Source: Polyangiaceae bacterium UTPRO1
GTDB lineage: Bacteria > Desulfobacterota > Binatia > UTPRO1
Direction: 5' to 3'
Length of the DNA: 64,000 nucleotides
NCBI GenBank assembly: GCA_002050235.1
Contig: MWST01000025.1
Span: 62,001 to 126,000 of the forward strand
Within the stretch, counting starts at the first letter, position 1, and the number at the start of each line of letters is the position of its first letter. Shown piece by piece: positions 44,036 through 54,069 of the stretch. The notes below the pieces were generated by a model. That model had not been told where the DNA came from. It worked only from the letters and a program-made list of their open reading frames with translations, and made no database searches. A program made the translations under genes and the position numbers.

Positions 44036-44367
44036 CGCTGGGACCTCCGTGTAGTCTCCTGGGTGCCGGCTGAAACTGCGGGACTGCAGCGCGGGAAGCA
44101 AGGGGTACGGAGGCCACGCCCCTGCGTGCCGCAGCTCTCGCGTTTCGCGCCAGCGGGTCGCAACGCGGAAGAGATGCAGGTACGGAGGCAACGGCCCTGC
44201 GTGCCGGCGCTACCGGCCGCGCGCGAGGTCGCGACGGAGATCGCACGGCACTGGCGGAGCCACGGTCCTGCCTACCGCTGCTCCCGACCGCCCTCCCGGC
44301 GTTGACCCGACACGCGGCGCCTGGGTAAGGCATCGCCCGTCGACCTCACGGTCGAGATCGCCCCCCG
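44036..44367. other. 332-bp non-coding stretch containing repeat locus 2
   Basis: Between the LLM oxidoreductase start and a small Cys-protein gene. Two 28-bp direct repeats plus a decayed third copy occupy 44104-44274 (separate entry). I see no gene or terminator in the remainder. Confidence 0.6.
44104..44274. repeat. 28-bp direct repeats with 75-bp period (repeat locus 2)
   Basis: Copies at 44104-44131 and 44179-44206 both read GGTACGGAGGC-x-ACG-x-CCCTGCGTGCCG, identical at 26 of 28 positions and offset by exactly 75 bp. A third, degenerate copy with CGGAGCCACGGTCCTGCCTACCG runs 44255-44277, again about 75 bp on. The intervening ~47 bp are only loosely conserved. Same period as repeat locus 1 at 19352. 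Confidence 0.75.
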
Positions 44368-44586
44368 ATGCCCACGCTCCACGTCGACGTCTCGTGTAAG
44401 AAGTGCGGCGGCCGCAAGCGGCTCGCGGTCGGCGATCCCGGCGCCCAGCCGCTCGAGGAATTCGTGCACTACGTGGTCGAGCGGCTCTCCCACAAGCCGA
44501 GCTTCGAGTGCTTCGGCGGCCACCTCGAGCTCGAGCCGCCGCTGCCGGAGTTCTGGGAGATCGACTGGGGGACGTTGGCACCGTAG
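44368..44586 (+). CDS. Small CxxC protein, unknown function
   Basis: 72 residues: MPTLHVDVSCKKCGG opening with one CxxC, a helix LEEFVHYVVERLS, and an acidic Pro-rich end with FWEIDWG. It looks like a small zinc- or redox-binding peptide, but a second Cys pair is lacking (single C48). No SD is obvious. Followed by a strong bidirectional hairpin, which supports a transcript ending here. No family recognised. Confidence 0.5.
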   Translation: MPTLHVDVSCKKCGGRKRLAVGDPGAQPLEEFVHYVVERLSHKPSFECFGGHLELEPPLPEFWEIDWGTLAP

Positions 44587-44610
44587 CGCCCGATGCCGGA
44601 CGTGCCGCCG

Positions 44611-44640
44611 CGCGCCGCCGGCACCGTTGCCGGCGGCGCG
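44611..44640. terminator. Bidirectional terminator-like hairpin
   Basis: A perfect 13-bp stem CGCGCCGCCGGCA (44611-44623) / TGCCGGCGGCGCG (44628-44640) with a CCGT tetraloop, between the convergent small Cys-protein gene and the short-chain dehydrogenase gene. Confidence 0.7.
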
Positions 44641-44653
44641 GCAGCGCCGATGG

Positions 44654-45421
44654 TCAGCCCGCCATCGTCAGGCCGCCGCTCACGGAGAGCACCTGCCCGG
44701 TGATGAATCCCGCCGCCGGCGAAGCGAAGAACGCGACCGCGGCGGCGATCTCCTCGGGCGTGCCGAGGCGGCGAAACGGGATCGCGTCGGTCAAGCCGGC
44801 GACGATCCTGGCGCCGAGCGGGCTCGCGCCTACCGACTGCAGGAGCGCCGTATCGGTTGGGCCCGGGCAGACGACGTTCACGGGGACGCGGGCGCGCGCC
44901 AGCTCGCGCGCCAGCGACTTCGAGAAGGCGACGATCGCCGCCTTGCAGCCGGCGTACACCGACTCGCCGAAGCTCCCGACGCGCGCGGCGTCCGAACCGA
45001 TGCTGATGATGCGCCCGGCGTTGCCCGCCGCCGTGATGTCGGCGAGCGCCGCATGCGTGCAGTGCAGCATGCCGAGGTAGTTGACGGCGACGATCCTGGC
45101 CCAGGTGGCGGCGTCGCCGTCGGCGAAGAGGCCGAAGACGTCCCAGCCGGCGTTGTTGACGAGCACGCGGGTCGGGCCGAGCCGCGCTTTCAGATCGGCA
45201 AAGGCGCGGATCACCTGCTGCTGATCGGCGACGTCGGCGGTAACGGCCGCAGCGCAGCCTCCAGCGGCAGCGACGGCGGCCGCGGTCGCGTCGGCGCCGG
45301 CGCGGTCGCGATCGAGGACGCCGATCGCGAAGCCGTCGCGTGCGAGGCGGAGTGCGAGCGCGCGACCGATGCCGCCGCCGCCGCCCGTGACCACGGCTAC
45401 CGCCCGCGCCGAGCCCTCCAT
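44654..45421 (-). CDS. Short-chain dehydrogenase, BadH-like (2-hydroxycyclohexanecarboxyl-CoA dehydrogenase type)
   Basis: 255 residues from ATG 45419-45421. Rossmann start VVTGGGGGIGRALALRLARDG, NNAGWDVFG, catalytic Ser in SIGSDAARVGS, Y-x3-K in VYAGCKAA, then VCPGPTDTALLQSVG and GFITGQVLSVSGGLTMAG. The NNAGWD, SDAARVG and PGPTDTALL blocks are, from memory, those of Rhodopseudomonas BadH, which oxidises an alicyclic 2-hydroxyacyl-CoA. No other bad genes are adjacent, so related acyl-CoA substrates are possible. Confidence 0.88.
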   Translation of the reverse strand: MEGSARAVAVVTGGGGGIGRALALRLARDGFAIGVLDRDRAGADATAAAVAAAGGCAAAVTADVADQQQVIRAFADLKARLGPTRVLVNNAGWDVFGLFADGDAATWARIVAVNYLGMLHCTHAALADITAAGNAGRIISIGSDAARVGSFGESVYAGCKAAIVAFSKSLARELARARVPVNVVCPGPTDTALLQSVGASPLGARIVAGLTDAIPFRRLGTPEEIAAAVAFFASPAAGFITGQVLSVSGGLTMAG

Positions 45422-45617
45422 GCCACCGCCTGTCGCGCGCCCCGGCCTGCGAGTCAAGGCGCGACGCAGCGGCGCGGGGCGCCTGCGGGCATCGAGCCCG
45501 CGAGCGGCGCTGCCGCCGGCGGCGGCGCAGCGCACCGCCAGTCAGCGCTCCGGCGCCGATCTAGGCATCGCGTGCGGCACAGGACTGCGGCCGGCGGCGC
45601 CGCAGCGCGCCGCCCGG

Positions 45618-46505
45618 TCAGTCCGGCGGCAGCGCCCGCCTGCCGTGCTCCATCCACGCCGCACAGTCCGGAGGCAGCACCGCGGCGACGCGGCGCGCGT
45701 AGGCAGCGAGCTCGTCAGGCCGCAGCACGTCGCGCCAGCGCCCGTTCGTTCCCTTGAAGACGAAGCTCTTGAGGCCGCCCTTGAACACCATGTCGACGGC
45801 GCCGAGGCGCGCCTCGCCGTCGCGCATGCGCTCGAAGGTGCAGCGGTCGACCACCTCCGGCCAGCTCGCGTCCGGGACGTCGGCGTCGATGAAGCCGGCG
45901 ATCCGCCGCATCTCGCCCGCGAGATCGACCTTGAGGTCGTTGTAGTGGACCAGGAGCAGGTTCGAGCGCTGGCGCTCCGCCCAATAAGTGGCGAGGTGGC
46001 GCAAGAAGAGATCGTCGGCCTCGAGCCAGCGCGCGAAGAAGCCGTGGACATCGCCATCCCAGGCGGGGAACTGCGGCAGGCCGGCGGCGGCGGCCTCGGC
46101 GTTCAGCGCCTCGCGCAGACCGTCCTGGAACTTCTCGACGTGGTTGCAGAGCGACATGAAGGCGTCGCGACCGTCGCGGGCGACGAAGATGTAGCGCCCG
46201 TCGTCGAACCACGGAATGCCGTCGGCGGGCGTATGCGTCTTCATGAAGCGCCGATGCGGCTGCGCCGCGAGCAGAGCGTGCAGCTCGGCTGCCGAGACCA
46301 GGCCTTTCATCTCGATCCAGGGGCTGATCGCCAGTACGGGGCCGGGGGCGTCGCCCGCCGGCCAGAGCAGGCTCGCGACTATCGCCTGCATCCACGTGGT
46401 CCCGCACTTGGCCGGCGTGCAGACGAACACGTCGCCCGGCCGCGGCACGAAGCCGTCCCAGCGGGCGTTGTCGTCGACGGCGGAGGCATAGCGGCGACGC
46501 GGCAC
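45618..46505 (-). CDS. Cytosolic-type sulfotransferase (PAPS-dependent)
   Basis: 295 residues from GTG 46503-46505. The 5'-phosphosulfate loop is TPAKCGTTWMQAIVASL, the 3'-phosphate motif is VARDGRDAFMSLCNHVE, and the catalytic-base region is RRFMKTHTPADGIPW (His). The C-terminal GGLKSFVFKGTNGRWRDVL resembles the sulfotransferase RKGxxGDWKNxF motif. It would transfer sulfate from PAPS to a small hydroxylated lipid, steroid or metabolite. Monocistronic. Confidence 0.9.
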   Translation of the reverse strand: MPRRRYASAVDDNARWDGFVPRPGDVFVCTPAKCGTTWMQAIVASLLWPAGDAPGPVLAISPWIEMKGLVSAAELHALLAAQPHRRFMKTHTPADGIPWFDDGRYIFVARDGRDAFMSLCNHVEKFQDGLREALNAEAAAAGLPQFPAWDGDVHGFFARWLEADDLFLRHLATYWAERQRSNLLLVHYNDLKVDLAGEMRRIAGFIDADVPDASWPEVVDRCTFERMRDGEARLGAVDMVFKGGLKSFVFKGTNGRWRDVLRPDELAAYARRVAAVLPPDCAAWMEHGRRALPPD

Positions 46506-46593
46506 GGCGCCTCAGTTTCCCGAGCGCCGCAGCCCTGTCAATGCTGTGGCGTCGGCTCGGCGGCTCGGTTATCGCCGCCGCGGGAGGTGCTCC

Positions 46594-47352
46594 ATGCTGA
46601 CGTTGTTCGACAACGCCTTCAGTCCGTTCGCCCGCAAGGTGCGGATGGTGCTCGAGTACAAGAAGATCCCGTTCGCGGTCGTCGACGGCCTGGCGCCCGA
46701 GGAGCACGCGCGCCTGGCCGCCGTGAATCCTCGCCTCGAAGTGCCGGTGCTCGTCGACGACGACCTCGTGGTCGCGAACTCACCGCACATCGTCGCCTAT
46801 ATCGAGCATCGACACCCGGCGCGGCCGCTGTATCCGCCCGACCCGGCGCTGCGCGCCGCCGCGCTCGCCTGGGAGCGCCGCGCCGACACGCTCATCGACG
46901 CCATCGTCCACGACGTCTCGAACGGCGGCTTCGGCTTCGTCCCCGGCACCCGCCCGCCCGGACTCATCGAGGCAGCGCGCGAGGACCTGGCGCCTATCTA
47001 TGCCGATCTCGAGGACGCGCTCGCCGGCCGCGACTTCCTCGGCGGCGAGCTCTCGATCGCCGACCTGGCACTCTTTCCGCACCTTACCGCCGTGCGCTTC
47101 CTCGACATCGCTTTCGACGGCGCGACCCACCCGCGCCTGCTCGCCTGGTACAAACGCCTGCGCCAGATCGACGTGTGCCGCGCCGATCTCGAGCGTACGC
47201 GGGCCTACCTGCGCCGCCTCGGTTTGGGTCTGCAGCGGCCGGCCCGCATCATGTGGCGCGGCGATCGCATCGAGTGGCTCCTCGCACGCGGCTTCCACGC
47301 CTGGTTCTGCGCCGAGATCGCAGCCGGACGCGTCGTCTGGCCGGGGCGCTGA
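46594..47352 (+). CDS. Glutathione S-transferase family protein
   Basis: 252 residues; ATG 46594 behind GGGAGG. N-terminal thioredoxin-like domain with FSPFARKVRMVLEYKKIPF (likely catalytic Ser10), cis-Pro LEVPVLVDDD and the glutathione-binding NSPHIVAYIE. All-helical C-terminal domain with FLGGELSIADLALFPHL and an extra C-terminal tail with aromatic residues (FHAWFCAEI). The Ser-type active site suggests isomerase, reductase or conjugation chemistry. Substrate unknown. Confidence 0.87.
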   Translation: MLTLFDNAFSPFARKVRMVLEYKKIPFAVVDGLAPEEHARLAAVNPRLEVPVLVDDDLVVANSPHIVAYIEHRHPARPLYPPDPALRAAALAWERRADTLIDAIVHDVSNGGFGFVPGTRPPGLIEAAREDLAPIYADLEDALAGRDFLGGELSIADLALFPHLTAVRFLDIAFDGATHPRLLAWYKRLRQIDVCRADLERTRAYLRRLGLGLQRPARIMWRGDRIEWLLARGFHAWFCAEIAAGRVVWPGR

Positions 47353-47529
47353 GCGCGCCGGCACTCGGCGTCGCGGCATCGTGATCGGTCCCGGCGAACG
47401 ATCGGCCTCGACCGCGTCGGGGCAAATCGCGACGCCGGGGCGAAACGCCACGGACGCAACGCGCTCGACCCATGGCTTGACGGCAGCGCGGAGCCGCCGG
47501 CGTTTGGCACGGCCCCTGCTGTCATCGGC

Positions 47530-47790
47530 ATGGACACTCACCCGAGCCATCACGGCGCCCACGTCCTCGCTCGACGCCTGCAATCGCTCGTGTACGCGCA
47601 CCGACGCCCGGCCCCCGCCACCGGCGACGAGCACACGCGCGCCCGCACCTACCGACGATTCCTCAGGCGCACCCAGGACGTGGGCGCCGCCGGACGCGCC
47701 TACCCGGGAGGCATCGCTTCCTTGATTCGCGACCGCGAGGTCGTCACCGATCTCCTCGTCGACCTGCTGCAAGGCGCAGCCCGCGATTAG
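47530..47790 (+). CDS. Doubtful small basic protein
   Basis: 86 residues from ATG 47530, rich in His/Arg at the start and ending in a helix (REVVTDLLVDLLQGAAR). No SD, signal or family. It is the best frame in the 450-bp stretch between the GST and the receiver gene (47353-47802), and its end has sensible amphipathic helix character. Coding status uncertain. Confidence 0.35.
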   Translation: MDTHPSHHGAHVLARRLQSLVYAHRRPAPATGDEHTRARTYRRFLRRTQDVGAAGRAYPGGIASLIRDREVVTDLLVDLLQGAARD

Positions 47791-47802
47791 CGGCGACCGG
47801 GG

Positions 47803-48231
47803 TCAGCGCCGGCGCGGCGCGATCTGCCGGAGCACGTCGCGCAAGCGATCGAGCGCGAACGGCTTGTCGAGAACCTGCACGGCGCCGAGCTCTCGCGCCT
47901 CGCGATGGACCGCGCCGTCGCCGAAGGCCGTCATCAGCACCACCGGCGTCCGCCAGCCGGCGCAGCGGAGCGCGGCCAACACGTCGAGGCCGTCGAGCCG
48001 CGGCATGCGTACGTCGGCGACGACTGCGAGCACCGTGTCGCGCCCGCGCGGCTCACCGGCGATCTCGTGCAGACGCTCGACGAGGCTGCTGCCGTCGGCG
48101 GCTTCGATCACCTCCCAGCCGTCGGCGGCGAGCATGCCCGCGAGCATGGAGCGCATGTCGTCGTCGTCCTCCGCGAGGACGACGCGTGGGCGGGGGGCCG
48201 ACGGTGGAGTGGGGAGCGGTGACGAAGCCAT
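47803..48231 (-). CDS. Single-domain response regulator (receiver only)
   Basis: 142 residues from ATG 48229-48231. CheY-like: acidic pocket LAEDDDD (~19-25), phosphoacceptor Asp73 in VVADVRMPRLDG, Thr in VLMTAFGD and Lys in VLDKPFALDRL. No output domain, so it may be a phosphate sink or an intermediate. It is the last gene of a three-gene leftward operon with the NtrC-type regulator and histidine kinase. Confidence 0.88.
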   Translation of the reverse strand: MASSPLPTPPSAPRPRVVLAEDDDDMRSMLAGMLAADGWEVIEAADGSSLVERLHEIAGEPRGRDTVLAVVADVRMPRLDGLDVLAALRCAGWRTPVVLMTAFGDGAVHREARELGAVQVLDKPFALDRLRDVLRQIAPRRR

Positions 48232-48272
48232 GCCGGGGCTGCTCAGCAGGCGGCGTGCCACACTGGTTGTCG

Positions 48273-49642
<1,370 letters not shown>

Positions 49643-49646
<4 letters not shown>

Positions 49647-51130
49647 GGCGCCTCGTCCCGCAGGAACACGGAGAACTCGCTGCCTGTCCCTGGCCGGCTC
49701 CGCGCCTCGATCCAGCCGCCGTGCTCCTCGACGATGCCCCAGGCGACCGAGAGTCCGAGTCCGGTGCCCTCGCCCACGCCCTTGGTCGTGAAGAAAGGCT
49801 CGAACACGTGCGCCAGCGTCTCCTGGTCCATGCCCGCGCCCTCGTCGGCGACGGTGACGCAGGCGAGCTCGCCGGCCTCGGCGGCGTGGCCGGCCGGCGG
49901 CCGGGCGCGGCGACGATCGACGGTGATCGTGAGCCGTCCGCCGCCGCTCATGGCCTGCATGCCGTTCACCATGAGATTGGTGAGCGCCTGCAGGAGCTGG
50001 TCGGGGTCGACGGCGGCGACGACCGCATCCGCCGCCACGACGGCGACGGCCACGCGCCGTTCACGCGCCAGCGGCGCCAGGATCTCCACCGCGTCGGCGA
50101 CGATGCGGCCGAGCTCGTGGCGGGCGAGCCGCGAGGCGCCGCGCCGCGAGAAGTCGAGGAGCTTGCGGATGATGCGGGCCATGCGCTCGGTCTGCTGGAC
50201 GATCGTGCGCGCGCTCGCCGCGCTCACCTGCGGCGTCGGGTCGGAGATGATCATGCCGGCGTGGCCGGAGACGACGTTGAGCGGCGTCCCGAGCTCGTGG
50301 GCGACGCCGGAGGCGAGCTGCCCGATCGTCTTCAAGCGGTCCGCATGCCGCAGCTGCTCGTAGGCCCGGATGCGCCCCTCGGTCTCGGCGGCGACGCGCC
50401 GCTGCGCCTCGGCGAGGCGTTCGGAGGTGGCGTCGATCTCGGCGGCGAGGGCGCCGATCTCGTCGCGCTGGCGGAGCGCCAGCGGTCCGCTGAAGTCGCC
50501 GCTGCCGACCCGGCGCGCCTTCGCGGTGAGCAAGCGCATCGGCCGGCCGACGAACCAGTAGCCGAGCGTCAGCGCGATGACGCTGCACATGGCCACGATC
50601 GACGTCGTGGCGAAGACGTTCTCGAGGATGCTGGCGCGAATGAAGGCGCGCGGCGGACTCGCGGTCTCCGAGAGCTCGAGTACGGCTGGTCGCAGGTGCT
50701 CGGGCGCCATCGGCACCAGGGTGTAGCGATGGTCGCCGTCGACGCCGTGGCGGACGCGCACCACCTCGCGCCCGGCGCGCAGCGGCGCCGCCGTGTCCGC
50801 GAGCTCGGGGTCGGCCTGCACCTCGTCGAGCCAGCGCCAGCGCAGCTCCAGGTCGCCCACCTCGATCGCCGCGAGCACGGCGCGCGCATGGGCCTCGCCG
50901 TCGGTCTTCCACACCGCCTCGACGGCGTTGCGCAGCGTCCATCCCATCACCCGCTGATCGCGCTCCTGATCGCGCTGGAAGAGCTCGACCTCGCGCCGGA
51001 CCCGCACCAGCGTGTTCGCGACCATGACCAGCGCGATCCCGACGATCAGGGCCGCCGCGAGCTTGAACGCGAGCCTCACCGTGTCCCGACGCTGCCCGCG
51101 GCCGCGGAGGCGCGCAAGTGGACTTGACAC
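49643..51130 (-). CDS. Membrane sensor histidine kinase
   Basis: 495 residues from GTG 51128-51130. TM1 (~21-41), periplasmic sensor domain (~42-170), TM2 (~172-195), HAMP (~196-250), dimerisation/phosphoacceptor helix with His278 (ASGVAHELGTPLNVV), and ATPase with N-box QALTNLMVNGMQAM, G1 DEGAGM, F-box FEPFFTTK and G2 GEGTGLGLS. It phosphorylates the downstream NtrC-type regulator, encoded with a 4-bp overlap. The periplasmic signal is not known, and no PAS domain is seen. Confidence 0.93.
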
Positions 51131-51244
51131 CGCCCGCGGCGCCGGCGGCGGGCGCCCGCCGCGCGGCGACGTCCGGGGCTACGGGCTCCGGTGCTGCAAC
51201 CCGCGGCTTCGCGGCGGCACGGGTTTCGTGCCATAAGCCGCCGC

Positions 51245-51913
51245 ATGAACTTCCTACCGCTGGCGCTGCCGTTCATCCTGGCGCTCTTCCTGATCCTGAT
51301 CGTCGTCGCCGCCTTCGTGGAGATCGGCATCCTCTCGTATGCCTACGAGCGGATAGGCGTCTCGCCGCGCTTCGTGATGCTCTTCCTGCTGCTGACGCTC
51401 ATCGGCAGCGCCATCAACGTCCCGATCGGCGAGATCCACGGCCGCACGGCCGTCGGCGGACGTCAGGTCTCGGTCTTCGGGATGCGCTACGTCGTGCCCC
51501 ACGTCGCCTGGGACCATACGATCCTGGCCGTGAACCTCGGCGGCGCAGTGCTGCCGACGCTGCTCTCCCTCTACCTGCTGTGGAAGACCGGGCTCTGGGT
51601 GCGCGGCGCGATCGCGGTCGTCGTCGTGGCCGCCGCGGTCCACGCCCTCGCCCGCCCGGTCGAGGGCATCGGCATCGCGGTACCGATGTTCGTACCGCCG
51701 CTCCTCGCGGCAGCGACCGCTCTCTTCCTGGCGCCGCGCGGCACCGCGCCCGCCATCGCCTACGTGGCCGGCAGCCTGGGAACGCTGGTCGGCGCCGATC
51801 TGATGAATCTCGGCGTCATCGGCAGCCTCGGAGCGCCGATCGCCTCGATCGGCGGCGCCGGACGCTTCGACGGCATCTTTCTGACCGGTATCCTGGCCGC
51901 GCTCCTCGCCTGA
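51245..51913 (+). CDS. DUF1614-family membrane protein
   Basis: 222 residues from ATG 51245. Seven or so helices; the pattern GSAINVPIG, a YVVPHVAWDHTILAVNLGGAVLPT middle and the C-terminal GADLMNLGVIGSLGAPIASIGGAGRFDGIFLTG are typical of DUF1614. Function unknown. It diverges from the histidine kinase and is convergent with the ABC exporter. No linkage to either is implied. Confidence 0.85.
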   Translation: MNFLPLALPFILALFLILIVVAAFVEIGILSYAYERIGVSPRFVMLFLLLTLIGSAINVPIGEIHGRTAVGGRQVSVFGMRYVVPHVAWDHTILAVNLGGAVLPTLLSLYLLWKTGLWVRGAIAVVVVAAAVHALARPVEGIGIAVPMFVPPLLAAATALFLAPRGTAPAIAYVAGSLGTLVGADLMNLGVIGSLGAPIASIGGAGRFDGIFLTGILAALLA

Positions 51914-51935
51914 GAGCCTGTGAATCCGGCAGCGC

Positions 51936-53981
51936 TCATGCCTCGCCGCCGTCGCCGCTCTCGGCGTCGCCGGCAGCAGGCGCGGCCGCCGCCGGGGCGT
52001 CGTCGCCGGCCGCGGCGGCGAGGCGCGCGAACCAGCCGCCCGAGGCGAGCAGCGCCTGCGGCGTTCCTGCCTCGACGATGCGCCCGCCGGCCAGCACCAG
52101 CACCCGGTCGGCGTCGCGCACCATCGAGTAGCGGTGGGCGATGACGAGCGTCGTCCGGCCGCGGCGCATGCCGTCGAGCGCCGCTTTCACGTCGAGCTCG
52201 GTGGCGTAGTCGAGGTTGGCGGTCGCCTCGTCGAGGATCAGGACACGCGGCTGCGACACGAAGGCGCGCGCGATCTGCAGGCGCTGCCGCTCGCCGACCG
52301 AGAGTCCGACGCCGCCCTCGCCGATCATCGTCGCGAGGCCGTCGGGCAGGCGCTCGAGGGTGCGGTCGAGTCCGGCGTCGCGCGCCGCCGCGGCGACCTC
52401 GGCGTCGGTGGCCTCGGGACGCTTGTAGCGGATGTTCTCGGCGAGCGTGCCGCGGAAGACGGCGCCGTCAGCGGAGACGACGGCGACGGCGGCGCGGACG
52501 CCCGCGGGATCGACGTCGCCGAGCCGCTGCCCGTCGATCAGGATCTCGCCCCCGGTCGGTTCGTAGAGGCGCAGGAGCAGGTCGGCGAGGGTCGTCTTCC
52601 CCGCCCCCGACGGCCCGACCAGCGCCGTCACCGTACCGGGCTCGAATACGCAGTCGACGCCGCGCAGCACCTCGCGCCCGGGCACGTAGCCGAAGCGCAG
52701 CCCGCGCAGCTCGACCCGACCCGGGCCCGCCGCCAGCGGCCGGCCCGCGGGTTCGACGTCGGTAGTCTGCCGCAACACCAGCGCCCGCCACAGCGAGGCT
52801 ACGTGCTCCTGCAGCGTCTTGGCGATCGAGGTCAGCGAGTCGATCGGGTCGTAGAGAGTGTCGAGGTAGGTGACGAACATGACGACGTCGCCGGGCGTCA
52901 GCTGGTGCTGGAGCACGCGCGTCCCGCCGTAGGCGAGCACCAGCGCCTGCCCGAGCCGCTGGATCGCCGACTGGAAGAAGAGGTAGCGGTTCGCGAGCCG
53001 GTTGCGCTCGAGGTAGGTGACGTAGGCGGCGTGCGACGCCTCGCTGAAGCGCTGCACCTCGCGGCTCTCCGCGCCCGCGAGCTTCACCGTCTTCACCGCC
53101 CCGAGCGCGTCGCGCAGCCGCGACGACACCTCCTCCCAGAGCTCGTAGTAGCGCGGCAGGTTGGTCTCGAGGGCGAGCGTCGAGCGCCGGGCGACGTAGA
53201 GGTACGCCGGCACGGTGAGCAGCGCGACCAGCGTCAGCTCGAGGCTCTGCGTGAACATGATGGCGAAGGCGCCGAGCACGCGGAACGCCTCGGGCAGGAT
53301 GTCCTTGGCAAAGGCGGTGACGATCGGGGCGACCTCGTCCGATTGGTCCACCTGCTTGGCGAGCGCGCCGCTCGCGCGCCGCGCGAAGAAGCCGAGGCGC
53401 AGCCGCAGCACGTGCGCGAACGTGGCGCGGATGAAGTCCTCCTCGATGCGGCTCGCGGCGGTCGCGGCGACGTCGTCGGCCAGCACCTCGAAGAGCTGCG
53501 CCGCGAGGCCGGTCAGGAAGAGGAGACCGACGGCCCAGAGGAGCGTCGTGAACATCTGCTGCGGCGTGCGTGGCGCCACCCGCCCGCGCCGGTGCGGCTC
53601 GCGGGTGTGGCGGTGCCGACGGGCGACCGCCGCGTGATCGGGTCCGGGCGCCGCCGGAGGCGCGCTGCGCAGCCCCTGGCGGACGAGGTGGAGCGCCGGC
53701 GCGGCGCCGCCGGCCCCGCGCCCGGCGCGTTGCGGCGCCGGCGCCGCCGCGCCGACATCGGCCCCCTCCCCCGCCGTCTCGGCGCGGCCGACGAAGACGC
53801 CGGCGATGTCGTTCACGGCGACGCGGTAGATGAGCGGCTCACAGAGCGTCGCTGCGGCGCCGAGCCCGGCCAGGATCGCCACCAGGAGGCAGCGGCCGGC
53901 CTCCGGGCGCGCCAGCGCCGCCAGCGTCCGCCACGGCCGCACGGCCCGCTCGGGCAGCTCTCCGCCATCCTCTCTCGGCAT
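51936..53981 (-). CDS. ABC exporter (fused membrane and ATPase domains) with a low-complexity insertion after TM1
   Basis: 681 residues from ATG 53979-53981. TM1 (~30-55) is followed by an unusual ~75-residue Ala/Gly/Arg/Pro/His-rich stretch (~62-142) before TM2, then the rest of a type I exporter fold. The ATPase has Walker A GPSGAGKTT, signature LSVGERQRLQIARAF, Walker B VLILDEATANLD and H-loop IAHR. The second half resembles MsbA-like lipid or drug exporters. A homodimer is expected. A poorly conserved loop of this length is not usual in the family. It may be a real insertion or a sign of past frameshifts. Confidence 0.87.
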   Translation of the reverse strand: MPREDGGELPERAVRPWRTLAALARPEAGRCLLVAILAGLGAAATLCEPLIYRVAVNDIAGVFVGRAETAGEGADVGAAAPAPQRAGRGAGGAAPALHLVRQGLRSAPPAAPGPDHAAVARRHRHTREPHRRGRVAPRTPQQMFTTLLWAVGLLFLTGLAAQLFEVLADDVAATAASRIEEDFIRATFAHVLRLRLGFFARRASGALAKQVDQSDEVAPIVTAFAKDILPEAFRVLGAFAIMFTQSLELTLVALLTVPAYLYVARRSTLALETNLPRYYELWEEVSSRLRDALGAVKTVKLAGAESREVQRFSEASHAAYVTYLERNRLANRYLFFQSAIQRLGQALVLAYGGTRVLQHQLTPGDVVMFVTYLDTLYDPIDSLTSIAKTLQEHVASLWRALVLRQTTDVEPAGRPLAAGPGRVELRGLRFGYVPGREVLRGVDCVFEPGTVTALVGPSGAGKTTLADLLLRLYEPTGGEILIDGQRLGDVDPAGVRAAVAVVSADGAVFRGTLAENIRYKRPEATDAEVAAAARDAGLDRTLERLPDGLATMIGEGGVGLSVGERQRLQIARAFVSQPRVLILDEATANLDYATELDVKAALDGMRRGRTTLVIAHRYSMVRDADRVLVLAGGRIVEAGTPQALLASGGWFARLAAAAGDDAPAAAAPAAGDAESGDGGEA

Positions 53982-54069
53982 CCGGCGCTGCCTGTTGCAG
54001 AGGGCCGGCGCCAGCGCAAACCGCCGCGGCCGGCTCGCCTTCGCCGTCGCCCCGACGTAGATTCCGCCC

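Noticed and set aside
53982..54069. Possible Mg2+-sensing leader (M-box or mgtA-type) in front of mgtA.
   Set aside because: Only 88 bp separate it from the divergent gene and no fitting stem pattern was seen.
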